Origin: Mercenaria mercenaria
Taxonomy: Eukaryota; Mollusca; Bivalvia; Venerida; Veneridae
Length of the DNA: 64,000 nucleotides
Reading direction: 5' to 3'
Assembly (NCBI RefSeq): GCF_021730395.1
Contig: NC_069366.1
Coordinates: forward strand, 63,369,001 to 63,433,000
Below, in pieces: positions 45,601-56,639 of this stretch (its first letter is position 1; every line of letters starts with the position of its first letter). A program made the position numbers and the translations under genes. Under the pieces are notes generated by a model, which was given only the letters and a program-made list of their open reading frames with translations, was not told the origin of the DNA and did no database searches.

Positions 45601-45748
45601 CTTTTGCATTCGGCAAGTATTCCTCTTTTCCTTTAAAACTTATATATACAATATAAATAAATCTACATGTGATCGATCTGATCAACTTAAAGGTGAACAG
45701 TAGCAAAATATAATTATACACATCTGAACCAAAAGATAATAGGTAAGG

Positions 45749-45880
45749 GTAGATTTCTCGGAAGCACAGAGCACCAAAAAACACAGCCTCACACGCATTT
45801 GCAAAGTAGGCCCACAACAAAAAGAGACTGTAATGGAAAAATATTACAGACGGGTTGATTAAAAAATCTAACAAGTACAT
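45749..45880. repeat. 'CGGAAGCACAGAGCA' cassette, copy 3
   Basis: It is about 85% identical by eye to 62606-62736. On the minus strand TTTTCCATTACAG resembles a splice acceptor at about 45828 and the following frame reads LFLLWAYFANACEAVFFGAL then CFREI. The 62.6-kb copy reads FFLLWAYYVNAWPGGCVFGA in the same frame. This frame belongs to a 101-codon minus-strand open stretch (45575-45880). Confidence 0.7.
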
Positions 45881-46186
45881 ATTAATTTATGCCAAAATTA
45901 CTCGTTACTTTAAAGCCATATAAATTGTCAGTAAATTCAAAATGAAAATATTTGTAAGGCAGTTATTATTTTGATATTCTTCTATTCTGTATTGTTCATT
46001 TATTTAATAGACTCTAAGCCTATATTTCTTCAGGTATGCAGGTAAATTAAACAATGCAAGGTAAGTGTAGAGCTCCAGAAAGCATTGAATAAAGCCAGAA
46101 AACAACACATCTCATCTAATTATACTTAAATAACCTGCATTTACAACAGGTATTTTACTAAATATTCTATGAACAAGGTGTCTTAC

Positions 46187-46275
46187 TTCATACAATACAT
46201 CACCAAAAGCATTAAGAAATGGACACCACAAATGTACACCAACAAACATGCTACACAACACGGAAAAAATGTTAG
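46187..46275 (-). CDS. Possible membrane-protein exon in the segmental array
   Basis: On the minus strand CAATTTTTCAG is followed by 89 nt open in one frame and then GTAAGACA, a consensus acceptor-exon-donor arrangement. The frame reads NIFSVLCSMFVGVHLWCPFL then NAFGDVLYE, a hydrophobic, membrane-like segment. It lies within a 72-codon open stretch (46112-46330). No family is recognised and no other copy was found. Its phase does not join directly to the frame at 45827. Confidence 0.2.
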
Positions 46276-46799
46276 CTGAAAAATTGAAACGGCTAGCCAT
46301 TGGTATATTAAAGCATTTTTGGAATGTCATTCTGGTGTTTATGGTATGCCAACATAACGTTTACTTCCACTTGATCATCAACACTGATTAAATAAAACAG
46401 CTTCTCTCTTAATACATTCTAAATTATGAAAAATACAATGGTATATACTTCATATACTTTTTATTTCATTGTAAGCTTGGAAATAATTTTATGAGCGAAT
46501 TACAACGTAACGCAGAGATTTTTCTTATCTCTTTGCTTTTGAAATATCGATAGCGTAACAGTAATTTTGTTTTTTCCAATACTCTTAATAAGAAAACAAC
46601 TTTTTTTGCAAGAAAAACTGTAAACAATGTAAAAATAACTTTGATGAATGTTATTTTTGTGTGTTTGGGCGGGTGCATGGACCACCTTGGGACTTCTTGC
46701 AAATAATTTTAGAATCGATAGCACGATTCTCAGCCTGCAAGATGTCCCAATGTACTTTATACCCGTCTAGAAACGCACAAAATAACATTAATTCTTATG

Positions 46800-47110
46800 C
46801 ACGTTTTCTTTCTTATCAATAAAGAGCAGATATGAAACATGTACTTTGTCAACTTAGTTCCGTTTTGTTGAAAAGCAATTATGTAATTCTAATATCAAAT
46901 AACGGCGTTCTTTCAATTTATCAATACAGGTCAAATCGTAAATAACTAAATAACAAAAGTTCCTAATCTGCCCTTGAGTTACAAAATCAATACGATTAAG
47001 TGATAAAGATCATGTACTTATTACATTTGATAATTAATCATGGCTGGTACTTTTTTGAAGTAGGCTCTTACACACCCTTTTCAAATGTTGCAAAAATCAA
47101 TCTACGTTGG
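46800..47110 (+). repeat. Segmental repeat array, partial unit E
   Basis: TTAGTTCCGTTTTGTTGAAA, TATCAAATAACGGCGTT, AATCTGCCCTTGAGTTACAA and AATCAATACGATTAAGTGAT match the later half of unit A (about 38965-39180) in order. Confidence 0.55.
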
Positions 47111-47505
47111 ACATGACAATAAACAGCAAACCTAAATTTTGGAGATGGCAGAATATCAAGAAATAAATTAAAAAGAAAACAAATCACGTATCGCTCCATT
47201 TTAAATTCGATTTCTAAATATACATGTCAAAGGTATAACCTGTACCGTGATCTTGTTGTTGACCAGCTGGTTTCTTGCATGATTTCGTCCTCCATGTAAA
47301 GCGTCGATCCATTTTCAGCAAGGACCGTTCCATGATATAAAGAAACTGATTTCGTAAGAATTTCTTATTCATTTTCAGTCATGGCATTGATTTGAGAAAA
47401 AAACTTGGGATCTAATGTTGAAAATTAGGTTCCCAAGGAGAGCGTACCCGTACTCACTTATATAATTGTTGTGAACATGGCACGTCATACATTAAGATGT
47501 TTTTT

Positions 47506-47513
47506 GTTTTTGT

Positions 47514-47545
<32 letters not shown>
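47506..47545 (+). repeat. T/G homopolymer tract
   Basis: TTTTTGTTTTTG-type repeats, then about ten T and about sixteen G. It abuts the 3' end of a reverse-oriented SINE and may be its expanded tail. Confidence 0.8.
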
Positions 47546-47692
47546 ATTTAACGTCGCACCGACACATGATAGGTCATATGGCGACTTTCCAGCTTTAATG
47601 GTGGAGGAAGACCCCAGGTGCCCCTCCGTGCATTATTTCATCACGAGCGGGCACCTGGGTAGAACCACCGACCTTCCGTAAGCCAGCTAGAT
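47546..47692 (-). mobile_element. Molluscan SINE, 3' body without tRNA head
   Basis: On the minus strand it reads CTAGCTGGCTTACGGAAGGT, GGTTCTACCCAGGTGCCCGC, AATGCACGGAGGGGCACCTG and GTCGGTGCGACGTTAAATC. I recognise this as the body of a widespread molluscan SINE (probably the V-SINE-type RUDI group). It is 5'-truncated, as is usual for LINE-mobilised copies. Confidence 0.85.
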
Positions 47693-47699
47693 GTAGTGT

Positions 47700-49335
47700 A
47701 CGCTGTCTGTGGTCTGTGCGAAGTTTAATGTATTTCTACGCGTAGCTTAGTTAAATGGCAATTTACATTTTCATTCGGTGAACTAGATGCCTTAACATGG
47801 AGAAAACACAAAATTACAATAACTTTTTTAAAGTTTTTAATATATTGCAGTATTGCAGTGATACATAAAAATAGACATTTCTAAGAAAATATTTAACATA
47901 ATATATAGCTACTACAGACATTATTTCAAATAAATTTATTTATTTTAAACGTTTTATGTTATACGACGTGTGTAATTGGTCATAACACCTCTCTCTCTCA
48001 TGTTTAGACCTTTCAGGTTTCCAGTTTACATGTATATACTGATTGGTCACAGTGTTAAAAATCACACAGAATGAGATCATATCAGTTATGCCAATATTCA
48101 TTAAATGATATCTATTTAACAATGTCGGTGTTTAGGCCAACCCACTTGTTCAAAAACCCCCGAAACTCTTTGTCGACGACCACTTACTGTGCATGGTATT
48201 AAACACATTAAGACAGTTACGAAATGAGTGTCAATAACTAACCCACATTTCCTATATGTAGGTATTTACGAGATAAACTTGTAGCAGAAATTACACGTAA
48301 AATAATATGTAATGAATTGTTCACGTACCAAGTTAATAAGTCTTTCCAGTGTTAGGCATCATTGTAAATAAAACAAAAACTACATACAGTTATATCCTGG
48401 AGATGTAAGGCCTCAATTTTCACTTTTCATGTGTAACTAACGATGCAATTAGGGTATCAGTAATGCATGTTGGATACTAAAACTTTGGCATGACTTTGAC
48501 CGATGGAAACACCGCTGTTTCATACAAAAAAAAAACAAAGTATAATATTACAAATATAAATGTTTTTTTTTATCCTGTTAAAATTCAGACGTCGTCAAAT
48601 GTCTTCACCTGGTCGTGGCATTTGTAGGTTAAATACCTTACGCATTATTATGGTTTTTGAATCTAATTATCAAACATAAAAATAAAAATCTATAAATTGA
48701 TACATGATTAACCTGAAGGGTTTAAAGTGGTTTTAATGACTTAAATTTCAGCACTGTTGGTAAATCGATATATACAATAAGTTTAAAATAAATCCAAGTT
48801 ATGACCTTGCATATACAATGTATATAATTTAAAAAGACGCTTAATATATTTTGTTCAAGTACACTTCTTAAATATAATTGTGAAACATCAACTTTACACA
48901 TTTAAATATTTAACAAATCCATTTTAAATCGCATTTTTAACGATACTAGTATATGTCCTTATATAAACGGGTTTTCAAGTCATTGAGCAACATGTACATC
49001 CAATAAATACTTATGATGAGACAAGAAAACATATACAGTAAACCAGTATAAACCGCTAAAATGCATTAGTATAATAAAAAAACTATTTGGAATTACCTGA
49101 AATATTGTGTGTAACTAGTACATGTACTCTTCATTTGTTTTTTTAAAATGTTGCATGCAATGGAATATTATTCCTGAATGATTTTCGTCAAATAATTAAT
49201 ATTTTCAAAATTTGCTTGAATATACTAGTAGATAACAAAAACATAGATTCACAGCGGCAAAGAACTGTCAAACCACTGAATACAGTCCTGAGCAGTGTTG
49301 ACGAAACAAGGGTAATTGGACTTAAAAAAAGTTAT
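47700..49335. other. Intergenic AT-rich DNA
   Basis: No gene, RNA or clear repeat is seen. The 60-codon minus-strand frame at 47940-48122 has no recognisable features. Confidence 0.45.
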
Positions 49336-49339
49336 TCTG

Positions 49340-49487
49340 ACTAATTAACTAATAGTATCATCTGTTCATCCAGCCTACTATTTAGACAATTAACAGCAAC
49401 ACCTGGTCTACCAGTCTATTTTTCAGTTAACTAACTATAGCACTTGGTCAACCAGTCTAATATTTAGTCAACTCACTATAGCACCAA
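49340..49487 (+). repeat. Short minisatellite, ~41-45 bp unit, about 3.5 copies
   Basis: Units read like AACTATAGCACTTGGTCAAC + CAGTCTAATATTTAGTCAACT. Two adjacent units are 41 bp each and the outer ones are decayed. Confidence 0.65.
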
Positions 49488-49489
49488 TA

Positions 49490-50280
49490 CAAGACCAAAG
49501 TAAGACTCCAATAAGAGTTCAGGTTTACACAGAACATCGCAGATGTAACAGGCGGTGTATTAATTATTCATACGAAGTTTTCTTTGAAGTATTATCGAAT
49601 TTAGAGACTGAACGTGTGTTTAACAGTTTCAAATTATATAATATTCGTTTTGATTTGGAAAATAGAATGAACTGGCACCGATTACAATGAATGTGTTCTT
49701 AAATTAATGTACACAGTCAACTTTTAAAAAGGTTTTCAACCACACCATCCACGACAGGTTTAGCATATGAATCTCCTTTGGGTGATACATTGCCAATGTT
49801 ACAACATTGCCAATAAGTTTCGATATCAAACTGTATGTAAATAATTCTGAGCATATGTAAAAATTGTTGATCAACAAAATATGAAGACGGCAGTTAAAGT
49901 TTGGTTGCTTAAGAGAACACACCAATTGTGAGCAATTTCTATCTTATTATGGCGTTTCGCTACCTGAAATTTTATTCGCTAATAAAATAGGAATCGAAAC
50001 GTGAATGTCTTTACTATACATTTGGAAAGTATATAAACATATACAAAAAGATTTATTTAAATCTCTAAACAGATAAAACAAAATTAATCTACAAAAACAT
50101 AAAAGTCACTAAAGGGGAAAAATGTGTAAGCCTTCATCATTTTGAACCTCTGTATCTAAAAGCTTTACTGTATTTTATACAGTATTCTCTGGTTGACGGA
50201 ACCGTTTATCTGTCTTAAATTCATTTTATGTCCTTGTATGTGTAGTGACAGGTGTTATACCCCTTATCCATACAAAAACA
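49490..50280. other. Intergenic AT-rich DNA
   Basis: No gene or clear repeat. The 73-codon minus-strand frame (49704-49925) is not supported by splice sites or motifs. Confidence 0.4.
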
Positions 50281-50872
50281 AGAGCTGTCTCCATAGGATG
50301 ACACATGCCCCCCTTGGCACTTTGAATGAATAGTTATGGCCGATGTTAGAGTTTAGGACCTTTGACCTACGGACCTGGGTCTTGCGCGCGACACGTCGTC
50401 TTACTGTGGTACACATTCATGCCCAATAATTTTAAAATCCATGCATGAATGACAAAGATATGCACCGGACACGAATGCACTATCATGAAAAATGACCTTT
50501 AACGTCTAAGTGTGACCTTGACCTTTGAGCTACGGACCTGGGTCTTGCACGCGACACGTCGTCTTACTGTGGTACACATTCATGCCAAGTTATTTGAAAA
50601 TCCATCCATGGATGACAAAGATATGGACCGGACACGAATGCACATCATGAAAAATGACCTTTAACGTCTAAGTGTGACCTTGACCTTTGAGCTACGGACC
50701 TGGGTCTTGCGCGCGACACGTCGTCTTACTGTGGTACACATTCATGCCAAGTTATTTGAAAATCCATCCATCGATGACAAAGATATGGACCGGACACGAA
50801 AATTGCGAACAGACCGACAGACTGACAGACCGACAGACGGTTCAAAAACTATATGCCTCCCTTCGGGGGCAT
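50281..50872 (-). mobile_element. Helitron-like non-autonomous element with 162-bp tandem units
   Basis: GGACCTGGGTCTTGC recurs at 50371, 50534 and 50696 (163 and 162 bp apart). Each unit also has CGACACGTCGTCTTACTGTG and ATGACAAAGATATG. On the minus strand the unit array is followed by a stem-loop (TGTCATCC...GGAGACA) and CAGCTCTTG-T, the same 3' end as the elements at 60411 and 56247. The other end carries GACAGACCGACAGAC and GGGGGCATA. Short + strand frames here are artefacts. Confidence 0.8.
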
Positions 50873-50879
50873 AAAAATC

Positions 50880-51665
50880 TTCAGACTGAAATCAATAACT
50901 TTTTTTCGAATTCCTTTAACATAGTTTCCTACCTGTAAAAAGAACAAGGATGAATATTCAACAGGTATAGCCACGTTCAAAGAAACGCAGCCTCCTCAAA
51001 GCGCCACCAATAGCACGCGGGCGTTTAAGTCTTGTTTAAAAATATTGATGGGAAAGACATCTTTTCCTTTTAGTGACGTATCTCTTTTTTTGCTGTCATA
51101 AAGTATACCCATGATCAGTTTTGTTTTATCTGTTTAGATATTGAAATAAAAACTTTGTTTATATATATATATATACTTACCAAATTTCATAAAGCGTTAT
51201 AAAATTTTAACAAAGATAAATACACTTTCTGTCGAATGTTCTTAAAACATAGCTCTAGTACGTGTAGAGTGAAATGATTTTCTTAGTACAAATTTGTTTT
51301 TACATGCTCAAAATTCACCATGTAATTTAACCAAGCGTTTTACTGATACAAATATTTACGTGATTTTAATAAATATCCATTGATTATATAGATCTTTTAT
51401 CCTTTAAAAAAATCTACATACCTATTTCTTGTCTCGCTCTACACTTATTATGTTACTATAAACAAAAGCTTTTGACTATCCTGACAATTCTGTCGAAAGG
51501 TTATTTGTTGTTTTGGATCATTCCATGCCAGAGGTATACCATGGCTCCCTCGGGATTTTGGCGAACCTCTGATGGGTGAGAATGGGATCATTCAAGCAGT
51601 ACCGAAAATGTGAGACGATAAAGCGACTAAATAAATCATTACCAAATAACAGTAGTCTGTCAAAT
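50880..51665. other. AT-rich DNA downstream of the 584-codon ORF
   Basis: It probably contains the 3' UTR of the minus-strand gene. No clear polyadenylation signal was identified. A (TA)n tract of about eight units lies near 51163-51176. Confidence 0.4.
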
Positions 51666-51667
51666 TA

Positions 51668-53383
51668 TTACAATAACCTGTGGGGAACACTTGTGGGTTC
51701 TAATCGCTTCCCTGATATTTCTGGCAGCAACGCTGGAATGTTTTGCAGCGTTCCCCGTTTGTCTGGTTTCTTTTCGATCACAATTGGTATTGACCTGTAT
51801 GAATCTCCCGATTTGTCGTTAACATGTTGACTAGTATTTCCACTATTTGAGCTGTTATCACAAAGTGTGATTGTCGATGGCGTTGAGAATCCTTTTGATG
51901 TCTTTTTATTGTTTTGTGTATTGATTTTTGTACCTGTGAGTGTATTAAATAAACCCTGGTTGGAGATATCGTCGGCAGCTTTATAGCTAGTTCCTCTATC
52001 AAAATCTGAATAGAAGTTATTGCCGTTTGTAAAACTATTGTAATTATTTCTGTTTGGAGTATTGCCATATTTCTCATTTTGTATGTAATCGCCGTTTTGG
52101 CCAATATTACTTGTCTTATTACCACTTTTTATTTTTTCCAGTGGTCTCAGTTCTTTGTGAGCCATTGGTTTGACACTAAAAATATCACTAGTAAGGTGTT
52201 CTGTTCTCACTGGACCACGCGGAGTTATACTAGCCGTCCCGCCTTCTTTGAAATTAGAACGACTTACTTCTCGATATTTAGTGCGATTACTTTGTATTTT
52301 GGTCAGTTCATTTTCATTTTTGCGTAACCATTTCGAATCTTTCTTTATTTCGTCCTCTAATGCACTTATTCTTGTAGAGAAATTTTCAATGAATAAATCA
52401 CTTGCAGACTTTATCATCTGGCTACCTGAAGGTATAGAATAATGAGGTACTGGTGTAACAGGTTCTGATTCATGAATAGTTTTCATTTTTCTTGTTTGAT
52501 TAACAGCACCGTCTGAGTGCGTACTTCTCACGCGAGTTTCTTTCCTATGAATGTGCTTGCTGTGATATTCGTTACTAGGAAGCTTAGGATCAGACCCAGC
52601 AACATCTTTATTTTTGTTTAGAGGTTCCCTGCCGACGAACAATTCAAGTTGTTGATGACTACTTCGTTCTTCTAACTTTTCATCAACAGATATCAGACTT
52701 CTGCTTGTTGTCGCCCGAGTGTCTGTGTCTTCCCCACTCGCGGAGGGCTCAGCACTTTCTATAACACTACTCTGACTGCTTTTTGAATTAACATTTCTAT
52801 CGCGTTCTCGTTCAGCAGTGGCGAGCTCTTTCTTTAGCTGCCTCTTCATTTCTCTTTGCATTCTTTTACAAGTGTGATGCCAGGTAGTTGACACTTTTTC
52901 TGGCCGTTTCTTTCTCATAGTGTACCAGTCTTTTCTATCGTCATACATAAATTTTAATGTCCTATAACTACCATTGTCATGTATATATCTGCATGTACCT
53001 TGTTCTATATTGGACTTCCATGGTGGAATTGGAAACGTTTCCAAATCGTCTCCAATACATCTAACTGCCGGTTTATGTTCCAGCAATGTCGAGCTATTTG
53101 ACCAATAATCGTCTCCCTGGTTTTGGTTCGAGTAACCACTTCCATAAGTAAGATCTGTTAAAGACCTCTCTACATTTCGTTTCTTTTTCACATTGTTAGT
53201 ATTATTTGTTTTTAAAGCATTTTCATAAGATTTCTTCCATCCTATACCTTCATCAGACCAATCATTTATAGCGGTTCTAGAAACCTTTGATTTATTGTCA
53301 GTGACATATTTAGCTACTTCACTGAGATCTATCAAACAATTTGTTACTTCCCTGTCGTCTAAACTGTGGTCTGTTTCACACAT
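51668..53383 (-). CDS. Uncharacterised, mostly disordered 571-aa protein
   Basis: This is the only long ORF in the window. The frame is open from 53422 to the TAA at 51668-51670 (584 codons). The first in-frame ATG is at 53383-53381 (MCETDHSLDD), and the frame stays open upstream to about 53470, so an upstream coding exon is possible. The protein is rich in Ser, Asn, Lys and Thr. A more ordered stretch at residues ~125-185 of the 584-codon frame contains FPIPPWKSN, GTCRYIHDNGSYRTLKFMY and DWYTMRKKRPEKVSTTWHH. A basic helix follows (~183-210, KRMQREMKRQLKKELATAER), and a second likely coiled coil lies at ~350-385 (ISALEDEIKKDSKWLRKNEN). The tail after ~440 is Asn-rich. There is no signal peptide or membrane segment. 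I do not recognise a family. A cytoskeletal, cilia or germ-cell role would be a guess. Confidence 0.8.
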   Translation of the reverse strand: MCETDHSLDDREVTNCLIDLSEVAKYVTDNKSKVSRTAINDWSDEGIGWKKSYENALKTNNTNNVKKKRNVERSLTDLTYGSGYSNQNQGDDYWSNSSTLLEHKPAVRCIGDDLETFPIPPWKSNIEQGTCRYIHDNGSYRTLKFMYDDRKDWYTMRKKRPEKVSTTWHHTCKRMQREMKRQLKKELATAERERDRNVNSKSSQSSVIESAEPSASGEDTDTRATTSRSLISVDEKLEERSSHQQLELFVGREPLNKNKDVAGSDPKLPSNEYHSKHIHRKETRVRSTHSDGAVNQTRKMKTIHESEPVTPVPHYSIPSGSQMIKSASDLFIENFSTRISALEDEIKKDSKWLRKNENELTKIQSNRTKYREVSRSNFKEGGTASITPRGPVRTEHLTSDIFSVKPMAHKELRPLEKIKSGNKTSNIGQNGDYIQNEKYGNTPNRNNYNSFTNGNNFYSDFDRGTSYKAADDISNQGLFNTLTGTKINTQNNKKTSKGFSTPSTITLCDNSSNSGNTSQHVNDKSGDSYRSIPIVIEKKPDKRGTLQNIPALLPEISGKRLEPTSVPHRLL

Positions 53384-53794
53384 TTTCCACAAACACAGTC
53401 TACTTAATAAGTTACTTCCCAAACAGATAATTTTGATAAAAAGTTTTTTAGTTTCATTGCTGGTTACAACTTACATACACGTAACATTTATATTATAACG
53501 CAAGTAATAATCCACAAAAGTACACAGAAGAGCAATAAATCCCAATATATCCAATATTTTGTCTTTCTGTGTGATCACAGGTAGTATATCGACTTTTATC
53601 GTTTCGTGACTGTAGAGTAGCAATGTTAAACGTTAATGCCACTTTAGATTACTTGTGCGTTTATAAAAGTAGATTATCATTTATATAAATATTACTTCCG
53701 TTTACTGTCTTGTTTTACTTTCTCTTTCATTCAACTATTTTGAACGCGCACTGACCATCAGCCAAAGCGTCACTTCGCCAGTAGCAACAGTAGA

Positions 53795-53830
53795 TCGAAA
53801 ACTTCCGGCAGACGATCGGAAGTAGCATAC
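53795..53830 (-). promoter_or_regulatory. Candidate promoter with two ETS-type sites
   Basis: ACTTCCGG (complement CCGGAAGT, 53801-53808) and CGGAAGT (53817-53823) are 8 bp apart in a locally CpG-rich patch. They lie about 420 bp upstream of the first ATG of the minus-strand ORF. The position suits a TATA-less promoter. Function is inferred. Confidence 0.3.
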
Positions 53831-55650
53831 ATATCGCTTAAACAAATAAAAATTAATCATTTGTTTAAAATAAACCGGACGTTATTTCAAATCGGTATCC
53901 TCCAGGAATACAGGAAATTATTACAAATAAGAATTTCAATAATTTACCTGCAAGAAGAAATCAAAAGTTTTTGTATTAGATGTAAGCGGATATGTGAGAA
54001 TGCGCTAACTAGGTGCGCAGAAAAAATATTACCGCCGAGAAAGAAAAAAATGTTCCGTACAAAACCTCGGAATGCTCCAAATAAGAGCTCTGTTTTCCTT
54101 TCACATGAGCACTGGCAATATTCTGGAAACGGATACAAACGCCTTAGCCAGGTATATTCTTAATTTTTGTGCCGATTGATAAAAATATTTTATTTCTTTT
54201 TCGGTGATATTTTCATAGCTCATTAAAATATAGTGGGTGGGGTATGATAGAAACAGTGTATTAAGACAAACGTAAACACGGTAAATAGTTGGTGTTTTAG
54301 TTGAAGCACACACATGGGTCCATTTTAAACTCGCGAATAGCTCTGTGAAGCCTGGAGAATCCCAAAGTTGCATACTGAATATGTTTCATTGTGTATCATT
54401 TCTCTGCAGCAGTGTTTTGATGTCTCCTATTTTCTCATATTCTCGGGGGCCTAAGGGGTTGCTTTTATTCCCAGTAACAGATTAACCATTTCATAAACAG
54501 CATTTGGGTGTTATTTTGTAGAAAATTCACTTGTCTTATAGATGGAGTCATAAAATGTTACTGATAGAGAGGTCAGCGTATGACTTATTAATGTATTTAC
54601 TATCTGACTTCATGTAAATGATAGGTGTTTTCAAATGTCGGTAAAAGCTCTTTACAAAGTTACTATAGAAGAAATTGATGTTTAGATATACATATTAGAT
54701 ATCAAATTAACAGTTAGCGCTAAAAGTTGATTTAAATCAATATATTTCAATATAGGTAGTAACGTTTAAATATTGACTTATTTGTTGCAACACCGTTATT
54801 ATGCGCCGCCATTTTGGAAGTTACTGTGACGGTGGGTTTCTTGGAAAAGCTGTCAAATTCTTAGTTTTGATTGGATTCTGAATCTGATCACGCGCACTTG
54901 TTGGAGAAGGAAGCGCCCTCTGTCAGAAGTTTTTTTTAAATAAAAAAAAAAACAACAGAAAAAACACAGTATGCGGTCAAAATTGCCTTATTTTGATCAG
55001 CTTGAAAAGCAAGGAAATAGTGAATAGAAAAGTCTAGAAAAAAAATAAGTAATGATTTAACGCCTTAAGTCGATAAAAATGCTTGTTTTGTCCGATTTAG
55101 GTGAGGCGCAAGCTGGCGCAAGAAGTTTAAAGTTGGCATATACGTTCCCGCGATAACCGGAAGTGATTTTTTGTGACATCGTAATCTGTTTTCGCGATGT
55201 AAACAAAACACTGAAAGTTGTTAAATTTAATAAATTTAGGCTTTCATTGTAACTTTTACATAATATAAATAGTAAATTTTACAAAGGACGTACTTTACAC
55301 CGTGAATATTACTGTTTTCAAAAATAATGTATTTATGTCCCTGCTGTTTTGCATATGAATTTTATTATTTCCAATCACTTATTTGTTCTTTATCTTAGCA
55401 CAAAATTCAGTACAGATGTCTTAACAATATTATACAGCTGTGCAAGGCTACCAGAGTTTAGAATTCACTCCTATGACAGTGCCTGGTTGTGATACTTGTT
55501 CGTGTTTGTGAATCAGAGGGCTTCATATTTCAAACCTTTGTCCTTGACTGTAACTCTGAGAACTTTCAACTCACACCATTGACTCACAAAATGTTATTCC
55601 ATTTACAGTAAGATGAATTATAATTTTAATATTTGCATTATGAATTTTCA
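53831..55650. other. Intergenic DNA with CpG-rich islets
   Basis: A 100-codon + strand frame (53861-54163) ends near a CAG-GTATAT donor-like site, but no homology is evident. GCGCCGCCATTTTGG at 54812 is a YY1-type site. CGCGATAACCGGAAGTGATT at about 55149 is an ETS-type site. None is tied to a supported gene. Confidence 0.35.
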
Positions 55651-55653
55651 TTA

Positions 55654-56108
55654 GTCCAACTAAATTGGCGCGATCCTAGGAAATATTGACATGTTTTTCT
55701 TCTCTTTTTTCATATGGGCAAAATCGCCATTCGTGTCCAGTCAAAAGACAAAAATAGTTGAAGCAATTTCCGGTAAAATTTTCATCGCTGCCGACGCTTG
55801 ACATGCTACTGGTTTAAATTAAATGCCGATTATTTCACATATTGGTCATAAATTCAAAGAAAACTTACATGTATCGAAACAAAATTCAATTCCTGATTAA
55901 TTTATGTAAAAAATATCAAATAATATCCAAAATTACAAATTCTCTAGTGATTAACATTTACCTTGTCTATACAAGCGATAAAACTGGTAACTTTACATGG
56001 CTTAGAATTGTGATTTATGTTCTATTAATTTGGTCATTCAAGGTTTTGACGTTTAGATTGCCTGTCACAAATATAAACAATCTTTCAAGAACGTTGAATT
56101 ATTTTTAC
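55654..56108 (-). mobile_element. TA-flanked MITE 'GTCCAACTAAATTGGCG', full-length copy
   Basis: 455 bp between TA dinucleotides (55652-55653 and 56109-56110). Its reverse complement aligns end to end with 59571-60043, through GATTGTTTATATTTGTGACA, GTCAAGCGTCGGCAGCGATG, AAATTTTACC and CCATATGAAAAAA-type blocks. No transposase is encoded. The 89-codon frame at 55842-56111 is a by-product. Confidence 0.85.
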
Positions 56109-56246
56109 TAACATTTTCATCTCAAGATTGATATGTATATTTCTTATTTAATTCAATACAGTAAATGTCCATCTTTCAAGTAGCTGAATAAAGCACATAC
56201 TGAATTCTTGTATAAAACATTGAAATAAAAAGGTAATTTTTTTTTT

Positions 56247-56634
56247 TTTAGCTCACCTAAGCAATGCTCAGGTGTTTGTTTCTGATCGCTCGATGTCTGG
56301 CGTTCGTCTGTCTTCTGTCAACATTTAGCTTGTGTATGCGATAGAGGCTGTATTTTTCAATTGATCTTCATGAAATTAGGTCAGAATGATGGCCTTGATA
56401 AAATCTGGCTAAATACGAATATGGATCATACGGGGTCAAAAACTAGGTCACTAGGTCAAATCAAAGAAAATACTTATTCATACTCAAGATGTTTGCTCCA
56501 ATTTTTAATGATAATTGGTCAGAATATTTTTTCCATGAAATCAATTGGTCAAACATGTTTACGCTGTTATGGTGATTTATGGTTTGTTCTCAGGTGATCG
56601 ACCTAGGCTAGGGCCATCTTGTCCCTCTTGTTTT
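56247..56634 (+). mobile_element. Helitron-like non-autonomous element (AGCTCACCTAAGCAATGCTC type)
   Basis: It begins TTTTAGCTCACCTAAGCAAT with the short inverted repeat GAGCA/CACCTAAGC...GCTCAGGTG. It carries TGGTCAGAAT and GGTCAAA-type words and ends in an AGGGCCATCTTGTCCCT stem-loop followed by CTTGTTTT. I recognise both ends from many bivalve repeats. The 78-codon frame inside is an artefact. Confidence 0.75.
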
Positions 56635-56639
56635 ATTAT

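Noticed and set aside
50674-50938. + strand frames of 66 and 83 codons
   Set aside because: They lie within the 162-bp tandem units and the GACAGACC tail of a Helitron-like element.
51576-52442. + strand and alternative minus-strand frames (82-115 codons)
   Set aside because: Shadows of the long minus-strand ORF 51668-53383.
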